Shown here in pieces: positions 8,107 through 17,478 of a stretch of 64,000 nt of DNA; positions within the stretch are counted from its first letter, which is position 1, and each line of letters starts with the position of its first letter. The notes beneath the pieces are model-generated. The model worked only from the letters and a program-made list of their open reading frames with translations. It searched no databases and was not told the DNA's origin. Made by a program: the position numbers and the translations under genes. Source of the stretch: CAZLMG01 sp964560765 (GTDB taxonomy: Bacteria; Bdellovibrionota_B; Oligoflexia; Oligoflexales; CAZLMG01); assembly GCA_964560765.1 (NCBI GenBank), contig CAZLMG010000009.1:62001-126000 (forward strand). The letters run 5' to 3'.

Positions 8107-9963
8107 TTAGACCTCCGTCGCCAATTCCAGGTCATCCGTTTGCGTCTTACGAACTGCCTCTTCGATGGAAGTGATACCTTGCAATACCTTCTGCACTGCC
8201 GCATCACGCAGAGTAATCATGCCCTTCTCTACCGCCAGCTTTTTAATGGACTTTGCATCCTGGGTCGTCAATATCCGTTCGCGGATATCATCATCAAATA
8301 CCATCAGTTCATACACACCAATTCGATCCTTGTACCCCTGACCAAAGCACCGATCGCAACCAGGGCCCTGGCGGTAAATCTTCTTATCTGTAATCTCGTC
8401 ACGCGTCAGGTCCACCAGCTCCAACTCCGCATCGGAGGGATTGTAGGCTTCGCGACAAGATGGACAGAGCCGGCGCAGTAGTCGCGTCGCTGCAACGCCC
8501 AGAACTGCTGAGGATACCTGAAATGGTTGAATTCCGAAGTCAATGAGCCGCGTTACCGTCGATGCGGTATCATTCGTATGTAGGGTCGATAGAACCAAGT
8601 GACCAGTAATAGAGGCCTGAATTGCAATTCTAGCGGTTTCCGCGTCACGAATCTCACCGATCATGATCACGTCCGGATCCTGACGCAGAATGGAGCGTAG
8701 GCCAGCAGCGAATGTCAGACCAACCTTATCTTTAACCTCGATCTGACCCACACCCTGCAACTGGTATTCGACCGGGTCTTCGATGGTAATAATGTTGATA
8801 TCAGTTGTATTGATGTGCATCAAAGAAGCGTATAGAAGCGTCGATTTACCGGAACCTGTGGGTCCAGTGACCAGGAAGATTCCGTGCTTCTGCTCAATCA
8901 GCGCTGAATACGATGGATAGATCTCAGGATCGATACCCATTTGATCCAATCGCTTGCCTCCCGAAGACTTATCCAGCAAACGCATAACGATTCGCTCACC
9001 ATGCGCGACGGGCAAGGTTGAAAGTCGGACGTCGACGTCCTTGCCCGCCACCTTAATGGCAATGCGACCATCTTGCGGGACGCGCTTTTCTGCGATGTTC
9101 AATTTCCCGGTGATCTTAATGCGAGTTGCTAGAGAACCTGCATGTCGTCGGGGAATCTGCATTTTATCTTGCAGGACACCATCGACCCGAAAGCGAACCA
9201 TGATTTCATGTTCGAATGGCTCGATATGGATATCAGACGCTCGTTCCTTCACCGCACGCGACAACAAACCATTTACCAAGCGGATAATCGGCTTTTCGTC
9301 GTCAGTCGATTCCAGCAAGTCACGCGTCTCTTCCAAATCATCATCGTCACCTGCGTCCGGTACGCTCAGCTCGTCGATGACTTTCTGCGACGCGTCATTG
9401 GCGCGCTCATAAACTCGGTTAATGCTATTATCGATGACCCTTGGACTGCTAACGATCATATTGATGTTCGTCGACAGGATGAGACGTAAATCGTCCAAAG
9501 GAAAAATATTTAGGGGATCAGCCACCGCCACGGTGACATTAAAATCGTCACGAGCAATGGGCAGAATCTTATTGTCCTTGCAGAAGCCGATGGGAATATT
9601 GTCGATCAAAGTTGGATCGATATCGTTGACGGGCAAACGCTCGTAATACGGCAAATCCAGCTGCGCCGCTAACGCCCGCAGCATATCCTCCTCGGTGATG
9701 TACTCCTTTTCGACCAGTACCTCACCGAGCTTTTTGCCGAATTCTTGGCTTTGCTGCTGCTCCTTGAGGGCCTCATTCAGCTGCTCTTCAGTGATCGCAT
9801 TGGCATCGATCAGGATCTCGCCCAGGGTCTTGTGCTGTAATCGCCGGAACTCAACCGTCGGCAGATTCGTCCATTTTGGCACAGGGCCGTCCACCGAGGG
9901 CAAAGATCGGCCACCCTCTTGATTCGAGGAGTCCTGGTCATCATCAAAGCGATTCGTTGCCAT
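8107..9963 (-). CDS. gspE: Type II secretion ATPase GspE
   Basis: 618 residues. An N-terminal MshEN-type domain (about 40-190) is followed by an Asp/Glu-rich linker and the hexameric AAA-like ATPase core. Visible motifs are the Asp box ITIEDPVEYQ, Walker A GPTGSGKST at 367-375, Walker B VIMIGEIRD at 432-440, a His box LVLSTLHTND, and the tetracysteine zinc module C500/C503/C536/C539 that separates GspE from many PilB relatives. It powers pseudopilus assembly from the cytoplasmic face of the platform. Confidence 0.96.
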   Translation of the reverse strand: MATNRFDDDQDSSNQEGGRSLPSVDGPVPKWTNLPTVEFRRLQHKTLGEILIDANAITEEQLNEALKEQQQSQEFGKKLGEVLVEKEYITEEDMLRALAAQLDLPYYERLPVNDIDPTLIDNIPIGFCKDNKILPIARDDFNVTVAVADPLNIFPLDDLRLILSTNINMIVSSPRVIDNSINRVYERANDASQKVIDELSVPDAGDDDDLEETRDLLESTDDEKPIIRLVNGLLSRAVKERASDIHIEPFEHEIMVRFRVDGVLQDKMQIPRRHAGSLATRIKITGKLNIAEKRVPQDGRIAIKVAGKDVDVRLSTLPVAHGERIVMRLLDKSSGGKRLDQMGIDPEIYPSYSALIEQKHGIFLVTGPTGSGKSTLLYASLMHINTTDINIITIEDPVEYQLQGVGQIEVKDKVGLTFAAGLRSILRQDPDVIMIGEIRDAETARIAIQASITGHLVLSTLHTNDTASTVTRLIDFGIQPFQVSSAVLGVAATRLLRRLCPSCREAYNPSDAELELVDLTRDEITDKKIYRQGPGCDRCFGQGYKDRIGVYELMVFDDDIRERILTTQDAKSIKKLAVEKGMITLRDAAVQKVLQGITSIEEAVRKTQTDDLELATEV

Positions 9964-10008
9964 ATTCGTAACTCATCTGTGACACGGCGTTGATTGCAGC
10001 TCAGCCCA

Positions 10009-12684
10009 CTACTCCATAGGCTCTGGCGGATCTATCGGCTCAGGCGGATCAAAATCTTCAGCCGGCGGAGGTGCGTCGTCCATCGACGGTGCATCGCCGT
10101 CGCCACCGCCGCCGGAGGGGGCTGAAAAGTCGCCACCGCCTCCTTCCCCATCACCACCAACGGAGGGCAAAGTCAACTCTTCATCGCGGCGTTCATCCAC
10201 CTCCGATGCAACACCTTCACCAGCTTCAATCTGCTTGATTTCTTGGTTGGAATAGCCCATATCCTGCCGTAAGTCTTTCATCAAACGAGCCCGGTTCTGC
10301 TTATCGAGAACGTCGAAAGCATCAGCCTTGAATACGCCATCTTCTTTCTTTGGCAGCAGCTTGTAGAAGTTATCATCTTCATAATTCGATCCGTAAACCT
10401 TGGCAAAGAACTCGTCGCGCTCCTTAACTTTGCCTTCATAGATAGCCGCTAGATCGTCGGCTCCATGGACCACATGAGGCGTAATAAAGATCATGAGATT
10501 GGTGCGCTGTTTATCGATGGTCGAATTGCGAAACAACCACCCCAAAATGGGGATATCCCCCAGCAACGGAATCTTCGAATAAGATTCCGACTCGTACGTC
10601 TTCATAAGTCCAGAGATGACCACGGTCTGCCCGTTCTTTACAGTGACGATCTGATTCATCTTCCTCGTAGCGACCGTCGGCACTTGTCTTTCAGGATCGA
10701 TAGCACCGGTACTCGCATCCAAATCCAAACTTAAAGTGATGTAGTTCGTATTGGATATGTTGGGCTTAATCTCTAAGCTAAGACTGACATCTTCGTGCTG
10801 AACGCGCTCAGAAGGCACACCGGCAACGCCGCCCACTTCCGTCGACTTATAAAATAACTTGTTACCGACAGAGATCTTCGCCGTCTCGTTATTTGCCGTC
10901 AAAACGCTTGGCGAGGATAGGTCACGAGATGCGGAGTCGTTCTTTACCAGCTTGATGAGTGAGCCAGGAGAGATCTTACCAATGCCAGGAATATTCACCT
11001 GCTTGCCGGCCAGGATACCGATGGTGAATTCATCCTTAAAAGCGCCTAAGGCCGCCAAAGTCGTTTCATTGGAAGCCGTACCGACCTGCGCCGCCATAAC
11101 TGGGGCGACTTTACCGGCTTCCCAGGTATAGGCTATTTTTGTACCTTTCTCTGAACCCTGCCCTGCAAAAATCGACGTGCCAAAGCGAAACCCGCCCGTC
11201 ACGTTGACATCGAGGATATCCGTTTCCACAAACACCTGGCTCTTGCGAATATCCAGCTTGCGAATGATTGTGTTGATTGCTTCGTAGGCAGCACGACTGC
11301 CCGTTATCAACAGTGAGTTTGAGGACTCGTCAGCGGTAATCTTTACGTCGTCGCTAAACTGGGCGACCGCTGCCGGTTCATTGACTTTTGCCGCAGGCGC
11401 TTTCGCATTGCCGGCGACAGGCGGCGTCCGCAAATTTGACCCGCCCTTGGAGCCTTGCGCCAAAGCGCTCAGAGTCGAAGATAGTTTTTTCGCATCCGCA
11501 TAGTCGAGTGGCCGCACATGAATGGTCGACTGTCGCGTTGGATCATCGATCCGAATATCAAAGCGCTTTACGAGCGATTTCACATCCTGAATCGTTCGTG
11601 GCGGTCCAAAAATCACCACCGAGTTTGAACGCTCGTCGACGATGATCTTGTAGGTGTGATACGACTGGCTACCTGCCTTTGCTGCTCCACCCTTGGTAGC
11701 CTGAAAGATCTCCTGAATTTTGTCGGCAATGGACTTGGCGTCTGAATACTTGATCGGCACAATGGCGATTTTAGGTTGCTGCCCTTGCACATCAAGCAGC
11801 TGAATGATGTCGAGAATTCGGCGAACTTTGTAGCCGCTATCGGTAATGATTAGAGTGTTTGTCGGTCGATAAGCGATCATGGAGTTTGACGAGCCGAGAC
11901 GAGAAAGCGTGGTCTGAATCTCTTTCGCATCGATGTATTTCAGCGGCACAATCTGGGTAATCATCTCGTCGGTCATCGGCGTCCAAGTCGATCCCAAAAT
12001 CGTCTTCAAATTGCCTTTTACAGCCGTACGAGACGGCAGAATTTTGATGACTTTGCCGGTCTCAACCGTAGTTAATCCAAGCAACTCCAATGCCGATAAA
12101 AATGCCTGATAGGCCTCCTCCTTGGTCACCCGTCGCGGTGAAATCATCTGCACTTTTCCATTTACATCGCGACCCAAAATGACGTTCTTGCCAGTCCAAA
12201 GCGCCACCGCACGAATGATGTCTTTGATCTCTGTTTGCTCTGGAAAGTCGATGGACACCAATTCCTGGCCGTCTGGAACATTGTCTGAGGCAACACCAGT
12301 ATCCTCTAGATTCACCACGGCAGCATTTGGCGCGACGAGGCCTGATCGTGGTGGTGCCGTAGCTGGCGAACGAGGTTGCCGATTGTTCCCCGCCGGACGG
12401 GGTGATGTAGAGCCCGGGGCTTTCCTCGGCTGTCCAATAGGCTGCGGAGCGGGAAGTTCCGGCGCCGCAGAAGCCGCTGGTGCTTGCGTACCCGTCGGTG
12501 GGGCATCCGCCGGTGCGGCGTCGTTCGCCACACCCGCACCCACGTCGGCAGGATCACCTGCCGGCGCTGCCTCCATTCCGACTTCCTCCTCAGAATCTTG
12601 CGCGTAGGCAATCACCGCGAAAGAACCGATCACAGTAGCCGCGCACAGAGAGCCCATTACCGATCGGTTGAACCATATTTTCAT
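10009..12684 (-). CDS. gspD: Type II secretion outer-membrane secretin GspD
   Basis: 891 residues from the ATG at 12682-12684, chosen for its GGAG ribosome site six bases upstream and the signal peptide it gives (MKIWFNRSVMGSLCAATVIG, cleavage after AYAQ). A Pro/Ala-rich linker precedes the N0 domain (VSIDFPEQTEIKDIIRAVAL), three N1-N3 repeats and the secretin domain with the VPLLGDIPILGWLF signature. About 160 residues follow the secretin domain, ending in a Gly/Asp then Pro/Glu tail (DDAPPPAEDFDPPEPIDPPE). GspD forms the outer-membrane channel. It follows the second gspC by 22 bases. Confidence 0.95.
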   Translation of the reverse strand: MKIWFNRSVMGSLCAATVIGSFAVIAYAQDSEEEVGMEAAPAGDPADVGAGVANDAAPADAPPTGTQAPAASAAPELPAPQPIGQPRKAPGSTSPRPAGNNRQPRSPATAPPRSGLVAPNAAVVNLEDTGVASDNVPDGQELVSIDFPEQTEIKDIIRAVALWTGKNVILGRDVNGKVQMISPRRVTKEEAYQAFLSALELLGLTTVETGKVIKILPSRTAVKGNLKTILGSTWTPMTDEMITQIVPLKYIDAKEIQTTLSRLGSSNSMIAYRPTNTLIITDSGYKVRRILDIIQLLDVQGQQPKIAIVPIKYSDAKSIADKIQEIFQATKGGAAKAGSQSYHTYKIIVDERSNSVVIFGPPRTIQDVKSLVKRFDIRIDDPTRQSTIHVRPLDYADAKKLSSTLSALAQGSKGGSNLRTPPVAGNAKAPAAKVNEPAAVAQFSDDVKITADESSNSLLITGSRAAYEAINTIIRKLDIRKSQVFVETDILDVNVTGGFRFGTSIFAGQGSEKGTKIAYTWEAGKVAPVMAAQVGTASNETTLAALGAFKDEFTIGILAGKQVNIPGIGKISPGSLIKLVKNDSASRDLSSPSVLTANNETAKISVGNKLFYKSTEVGGVAGVPSERVQHEDVSLSLEIKPNISNTNYITLSLDLDASTGAIDPERQVPTVATRKMNQIVTVKNGQTVVISGLMKTYESESYSKIPLLGDIPILGWLFRNSTIDKQRTNLMIFITPHVVHGADDLAAIYEGKVKERDEFFAKVYGSNYEDDNFYKLLPKKEDGVFKADAFDVLDKQNRARLMKDLRQDMGYSNQEIKQIEAGEGVASEVDERRDEELTLPSVGGDGEGGGGDFSAPSGGGGDGDAPSMDDAPPPAEDFDPPEPIDPPEPME

Positions 12685-12706
12685 AACAACTCCAAGAGGA
12701 TGCAAA

Positions 12707-13717
12707 CTACTTAATTTTAACATTGATCGTCATAGGGGTCGTACCATTCCGCAACAGGCTGATACGAATTTCTCGCTCGTCTTCAAACGCTTGATAAAAG
12801 GCAAAGCCCTGATCCGGTTGCTGCAAACTTGTATCGTTTACTTGAGTGATTACATCGCCATTACGCAATCCAACCTTACCGATCAGACTGTTGGTATCGA
12901 GTCCGATGAGCTTGAAGCCCTTCATGGATCCGTCTTTGTTAAATGGCACCAATCGGGCTTTTCTTAGAATATTGACGTAACCTTCGCCCAACTCGCTCTC
13001 GACATAACCTGCCTCAAGCTCAACATCGCCGCCGGGTTCACCTGCCGGCGGGGGCGTCGCTCCCGGCTGCCCGGTGGCAAGGGTCACAGCACCGGCATCA
13101 CCTTCTGGATTGCCGGGTAGGGTTGGTGGAGCCAATTCCAAACATTCCTTTTTGCCGCCGTTGTTGATGATGACGCGTTGGGCCTCGATCTTAACAATCA
13201 AAGCCTGCTCGTTGCCGTAAACAGCATCACCGACGCGGTACACATCCGCCTCGGAATACCCCTTTTCCTTAACCGTTGCTAATGACCCCCCTTGGTCACC
13301 AACATATATGGTGCCCATGAGTTCTAGATTAAGGGTGTTCTTCTGACAGGGCGCATTGACGTTAAATGATGACGACGTTGACGCTTCGGCCAGCTCAACT
13401 GACTCATCGGGAACCTCGCCAGCAGAGTTGAACAAGTTGCGGTCTAAAATCGCATTCCGCACGCGATGAAAATTCGTTCTTCGACGGACCTGCGCCGTAG
13501 TACTGCCGGTACTCGCGACACTCGTGCTACGCATAGCTTGCGTCAACGACTCAACCGCCATGCCCCCAACTCGACGAGCAACCTCCACATTGATCAGATT
13601 CGCGACTAAATACGCAGCTAACACGACCCACAGTCCTTTGACCACGGCCTGATAGATAGCCTCCAGCGTCTCACGCTTGAGGTTGTATCGCGATATCCAT
13701 TCTTCGAGATTGGGCAA
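12707..13717 (-). CDS. gspC: Type II secretion GspC-like protein with PDZ domain (second copy)
   Basis: 336 residues. A short cytoplasmic part, one membrane helix (about 27-46), a homology-region domain (LMGTIYVGDQGGSLATVKEK to about residue 180), a Gly/Pro-rich linker, and a C-terminal PDZ domain (GLRNGDVITQVNDTSLQQ) about 75 residues long. GspC links the inner-membrane platform to the GspD secretin and its PDZ domain can take part in substrate recognition. This is one of two adjacent gspC-like genes; it lies next to gspD, nine bases after the other copy. Confidence 0.88.
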   Translation of the reverse strand: MPNLEEWISRYNLKRETLEAIYQAVVKGLWVVLAAYLVANLINVEVARRVGGMAVESLTQAMRSTSVASTGSTTAQVRRRTNFHRVRNAILDRNLFNSAGEVPDESVELAEASTSSSFNVNAPCQKNTLNLELMGTIYVGDQGGSLATVKEKGYSEADVYRVGDAVYGNEQALIVKIEAQRVIINNGGKKECLELAPPTLPGNPEGDAGAVTLATGQPGATPPPAGEPGGDVELEAGYVESELGEGYVNILRKARLVPFNKDGSMKGFKLIGLDTNSLIGKVGLRNGDVITQVNDTSLQQPDQGFAFYQAFEDEREIRISLLRNGTTPMTINVKIK

Positions 13718-13726
13718 GCACGTCCC

Positions 13727-14704
13727 CTAGTTAACCGACAAGTCCAAGTTCATGAGCCGATCACCTCGTCGTAGTCGCACGGAAATATTTGGCTCATTGC
13801 GCAACGACTGCAGCAATTTGATTGCCCCGGCCGCATCGCGCAATGGCTCACCATTGATTTCTTCGACTACATCGCCATTCTGAAAGCCGGCTTTCTGATA
13901 GATAGAGTTCTCGCGAATTCGCGTCAGCACAAACCCGCGAAGTTCGCCATCCACCATATTTGGTGAGGCTTTCGCGTCTTCAAGCGTTTTGGAAAAGTCC
14001 TCGCCCAAGACTCGATTCTTATATTGCTCGGTCATCTGGATGCGGGCACCATCGCGACTAAATCCGTCCTCAGAATACTTTTCTGGAGGTGGTCCCTGCG
14101 CAATGGGAGCAATCCCGGTCGATCCCGCCGGCGCTGCCTTCTTCCCCCTTCGCGACCGCACCAGTCTAAAGTCTTCTAAGATTGCGTATTCACGGCGACC
14201 ATTGCGAGAAATGAAGATCTTGTCGGGGTGAATCTCGATCAGCTTAGAATCGCCGATCACCGCGTCCCCAACGATGAAGCTATTAACCAAGCGCTTCTCT
14301 TTATTTTCGATGGTCACCAATCCAGTGAAAGGTGTGCCGCCATAGATGATCCCCAATACTTTTATCGGTAGATCTGTCGGTACCTCAGCCGATGTACCCG
14401 CAGTCGTTTCTGCAGGACCCGCTGTTGCGTCTCCGAGGGCGCCGTCACGATTGAACAAATTTCGCAACAATACTTTATCTAGGTCTGATTGCGTAAGAGT
14501 GGCTTGCCCTCCGCGACCAAAGGTTTCACTGGAATTCAAAGCGACTGTCGTATCTGACGGGCCAGCCGAAAACTTCGGCATGAGTAGCTTTGCAATTCCT
14601 AGCGACACTACCGTTGCCACAATAAAACTCACCGCTGCCACAGCACCAATCAGGCGCCACGGCAGCTTAGAAAGCCCCTGCAGTTTGCGGAGAGTGTTTT
14701 CCAT
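13727..14704 (-). CDS. gspC: Type II secretion GspC-like protein with PDZ domain (first copy)
   Basis: 325 residues with the same layout as its neighbour: membrane helix at about 18-41, a short LLRNLFNRDG motif, a homology region (VLGIIYGGTPFTGLVTIENK) and a C-terminal PDZ domain (GFQNGDVVEEINGEPLRD). The two copies are clearly paralogous in architecture but strongly diverged in sequence, so the duplication is old or one copy was acquired. It follows aroK by nine bases and is the first secretion gene of the operon. Confidence 0.88.
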   Translation of the reverse strand: MENTLRKLQGLSKLPWRLIGAVAAVSFIVATVVSLGIAKLLMPKFSAGPSDTTVALNSSETFGRGGQATLTQSDLDKVLLRNLFNRDGALGDATAGPAETTAGTSAEVPTDLPIKVLGIIYGGTPFTGLVTIENKEKRLVNSFIVGDAVIGDSKLIEIHPDKIFISRNGRREYAILEDFRLVRSRRGKKAAPAGSTGIAPIAQGPPPEKYSEDGFSRDGARIQMTEQYKNRVLGEDFSKTLEDAKASPNMVDGELRGFVLTRIRENSIYQKAGFQNGDVVEEINGEPLRDAAGAIKLLQSLRNEPNISVRLRRGDRLMNLDLSVN

Positions 14705-14713
14705 CGTCCCTTG

Positions 14714-15343
14714 CTAGCGCCGCAATATCCCCGACTCAATAAGCAGCTCTTTGAGCCGCAGAGCCGCCGCTTCCGGCGTCGAATAGGCGTCTTCCATGAC
14801 CAGCCGCGCTTGTCCATAGCGCTGGCGTCGCTGTCCTACCAAGGCCTCAACTCGATCGTGCAGTGCACGAAATCGCTGTTGCTTATCTTCAATGTTCACC
14901 ACATCAGCAAGAAGTGGCCGACGACGAATCTCATCCGGCTTCATCACCAAGCGTCGCGCAACTTCAGATGGCGGCGTATTGAGCCAAACTGTCGCACCCA
15001 TTCCTCGCAGTATTTCCCAGTTGGTGTCATCCAGCACCGCACCGCCACCGACAGACACAACATGATTGCGGATCTTTGCTATTTCCTGAATTGCCGCCGT
15101 CTCTTGCTGGCGAAATGCTGATTCGCCTTCTTCGGCAAAGATTCTCTCAATGGGTTTACCGGCTCGCTTCTGAATCCACTCATCCACATCGATGATGCCA
15201 AAGCCAATCAATCGAGCTAGGCGCCAACCAACCGAGGATTTGCCGGAAGCCATGACGCCAACAATGATAATGTTGCGCGCGAGTCCACCCTTTGAATCTT
15301 TCTGCTCTCGTCCGCTATCGGGAATATCCACGTCATCCAACAC
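14714..15343 (-). CDS. aroK: Shikimate kinase
   Basis: 209 residues with a GTG start. Walker A GVMASGKSS at 29-37, the DVDEWIQ substrate-binding Asp pair, FRQQE, and the SVGGGAVLDD glycine-rich shikimate loop identify shikimate kinase (ATP + shikimate to shikimate 3-phosphate; aromatic amino-acid biosynthesis, cytoplasm). It is longer than the usual 170-175 residues because of about 20 extra N-terminal residues and a C-terminal tail. It is the promoter-proximal gene of the gsp operon. aroK next to secretin/pilus genes is a recurring arrangement in proteobacteria. Confidence 0.9.
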   Translation of the reverse strand: MLDDVDIPDSGREQKDSKGGLARNIIIVGVMASGKSSVGWRLARLIGFGIIDVDEWIQKRAGKPIERIFAEEGESAFRQQETAAIQEIAKIRNHVVSVGGGAVLDDTNWEILRGMGATVWLNTPPSEVARRLVMKPDEIRRRPLLADVVNIEDKQQRFRALHDRVEALVGQRRQRYGQARLVMEDAYSTPEAAALRLKELLIESGILRR

Positions 15344-15419
15344 GACACTCCGCCTTCACTGACATCCAACCAACAGCTCAATATCCAAAACGCTCTGCGT
15401 CTTTGACTTCAACATTATT

Positions 15420-15448
15420 AGTATATGATTCTATCCTACATTGGTTAA
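15420..15448 (-). promoter_or_regulatory. Candidate sigma-70 promoter for the aroK-gsp operon
   Basis: On the minus strand TTAACC (15443-15448) and TATACT (15420-15425) are separated by 17 bases. They match the -35 (4 of 6) and -10 (5 of 6) consensus and lie about 75 bases before the aroK start. No other good pair is visible in this AT-rich gap. Confidence 0.5.
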
Positions 15449-15574
15449 AATGAGGATAAGAAAGGTACCGGCGTTGGTGACCTATCTAGCCGAAACAACA
15501 CCAGGATTGGCTATTTTTTAACCGAAATAATATTTTGCCTAGGTGAATACCAAGCAAGTAGGAAAGACTAGAAA

Positions 15575-16360
15575 ATGCCCTCGTTTGTCACAACACGACA
15601 GCAGGATGGGGTCGTCTCCATTCACATTGGGCGTCCTGAGCGGCGCAACGGCATAGGCGTTGTCATCGCCGAAGAGCTCAGAACCATCGCAGAAATTCTA
15701 AGCAGTAAAGGGAACCAGTCCGGCGCACCGACGAAAGTCATAACACTTACTGCCACCCCTAGCGACGGACACGCTGGGCGCACCTGGATCGCTGGCGGCG
15801 ACCTTAAAGAACTAGCGAAACTCGATCGTATCGCCGATGTCGAGCGCTACTCAGAAAATATGCTTACCTTTAGCCAGACGCTGCAGCGGCTTCCTGCTCT
15901 CGTGCTCACGGCAATAGAAGGCGCCGCCATCGGTGGTGGCGCTGAATTAGCCTTAATGGGTGACTTACGCTTGGCAACGGCTGATGCTGAGTTTGACTTT
16001 CGGCAGCTAGACGTCGGCCTACCCACTGGTTACGGCGGTGCACATCGACTTGCTCAACTCCTCGGCCTAGGACATGCCCAGCAAATCATATGGATGCGCA
16101 AACTGGTAAACATTGAGGACGCAATGCGGATGGGGCTTGTGCACGGCGTCGCCCAAGACTCGCCCGAACTTCATCAGCTCGTCCAATCAACGGTCGCAGA
16201 TGTTATGACTTGGTCTCCGGAGGTTATTGCCGCTCAAAAGCGACAACTGGCCATAGATCTGCCAAGCGTTGATGAAGCGAAGAAGCTGTTTGGCGCCTGC
16301 TGGAAGAACCCTAAGCATCAAGCAACCCTGGAACGATTCCTGAATCGCCCCAAAGCCTAA
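15575..16360 (+). CDS. Enoyl-CoA hydratase/isomerase family protein
   Basis: 261 residues of the crotonase fold. The first oxyanion segment is around WIAGGDLKELAKL (the usual A-G-D-L motif) and the second is EGAAIGGGAELALMGDLRLA. The acidic residue normally supplied by a Glu in the following PEV segment is here LDVGLPTGYGG, so the exact reaction is uncertain. It stands alone between aroK and ychF, in a different place from the catabolic operon at 36.9-43.1 kb. A weak TTGGCT/TAATAT pair (15-base spacing) lies at 15507-15533. The substrate cannot be assigned. Confidence 0.8.
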   Translation: MPSFVTTRQQDGVVSIHIGRPERRNGIGVVIAEELRTIAEILSSKGNQSGAPTKVITLTATPSDGHAGRTWIAGGDLKELAKLDRIADVERYSENMLTFSQTLQRLPALVLTAIEGAAIGGGAELALMGDLRLATADAEFDFRQLDVGLPTGYGGAHRLAQLLGLGHAQQIIWMRKLVNIEDAMRMGLVHGVAQDSPELHQLVQSTVADVMTWSPEVIAAQKRQLAIDLPSVDEAKKLFGACWKNPKHQATLERFLNRPKA

Positions 16361-17475
16361 ACGTTGAAGCGAAATTCCATCACATCGCCATCCTGCACGA
16401 TGTAGTCTCGCCCTTCCGTTCGCATCAATCCTTGCTCCTTGAGCTGGCTGCGTTGACCGACACGCTCCAAGTCTGCAATCCGGTAAACCTCGGCGCAGAT
16501 AAACCCACGCTGAAAGTCAGAGTGGATTTTGCCAGCGGCGACCGGCGCCGAATCGCCAGAACGAATGGTCCAGGCGCGAATCTCTTTCTCGCCGGCGGTG
16601 AAGTAAGTAAACAGTCCCAGCAAGGCGTATCCCGTGCGAATGAGTCGATTCAACCCCGGCTCCGTCATACCCAAGTCCTGAATCATCTCTTGCCGTCCGG
16701 CAGGATCAAGCTGCGCTAGCTCGTCCTCGAGCTTGCCACAAATCAGCACAACGTGCGCACCCTCGGCCTTGGCTCGTTCTCGCACCCGCAAGGTGTACTG
16801 GTTGTCACCCAAGCCGTCCGCCAAGTCGTCATCAACGTTACAGACGTACAGCACCGGCTTACCGGTAATCAGGTGGAGCTCATGATAGGCAGCCAGAACT
16901 TCCTTTTCCGTGCCCCCATGTTCTTGTACGCGAAACGAGCGGGCCGGTCGCATTCCTTGCAAATGATTGTCGAGAGCCTGCAGCATTTGTAAGATCAAAA
17001 GGATTTTTTTGTCTCCGGACTTTACCAAGCGCTGGTAACGCTGAATCCCGTTTTCGACGGTTTGAGCATCCGCGTAGATCAATTCGGCGTCAATCGTCTC
17101 AATATCTCGAATGGGATCCACGGATCCCTCAACGTGCGTAATATCCCCAGAGTCGAAACAGCGCACAACGTGCGCAATGGCATCTGTCTCGCGAATATGA
17201 CCCAAAAACTTGTTACCTAATCCTTCGCCCTTCGCAGCGCCGCGAACCAGTCCTGCAATATCGACGAACTCCATGCTGGCGGGGACGATGCGCTGGGCTT
17301 TGACGTATCTGTCCAAAGTCTGCAACCGGGGATCCGGCACATCCACGCGGCCCACATTCGGATCAATGGTACAGAACGGATAGTTTTCCGAAGCTGCGCC
17401 AGCTTGCGTTAATGCATTGAAGATGGTGGACTTGCCCACATTCGGCAGCCCAACAATACCGCACTTAAATCCCAT
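16357..17475 (-). CDS. ychF: Redox-regulated ATPase/GTPase YchF (OBG family)
   Basis: 372 residues, close to the usual 363. The N-terminal G domain has P-loop GLPNVGKST at 8-16, the switch DIAGLVRGA, and an NVDD-type G4 motif that favours ATP over GTP in this family. A coiled-coil insert and the C-terminal TGS domain (FTAGEKEIRAWTIRSGDSAP to the end) complete it. YchF binds ribosomes and affects stress responses. It ends in the same CTAA tetranucleotide as the convergent hydratase gene, and yajQ is three bases upstream in the same direction. Confidence 0.95.
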   Translation of the reverse strand: MGFKCGIVGLPNVGKSTIFNALTQAGAASENYPFCTIDPNVGRVDVPDPRLQTLDRYVKAQRIVPASMEFVDIAGLVRGAAKGEGLGNKFLGHIRETDAIAHVVRCFDSGDITHVEGSVDPIRDIETIDAELIYADAQTVENGIQRYQRLVKSGDKKILLILQMLQALDNHLQGMRPARSFRVQEHGGTEKEVLAAYHELHLITGKPVLYVCNVDDDLADGLGDNQYTLRVRERAKAEGAHVVLICGKLEDELAQLDPAGRQEMIQDLGMTEPGLNRLIRTGYALLGLFTYFTAGEKEIRAWTIRSGDSAPVAAGKIHSDFQRGFICAEVYRIADLERVGQRSQLKEQGLMRTEGRDYIVQDGDVMEFRFNV

Positions 17476-17478
17476 GAC

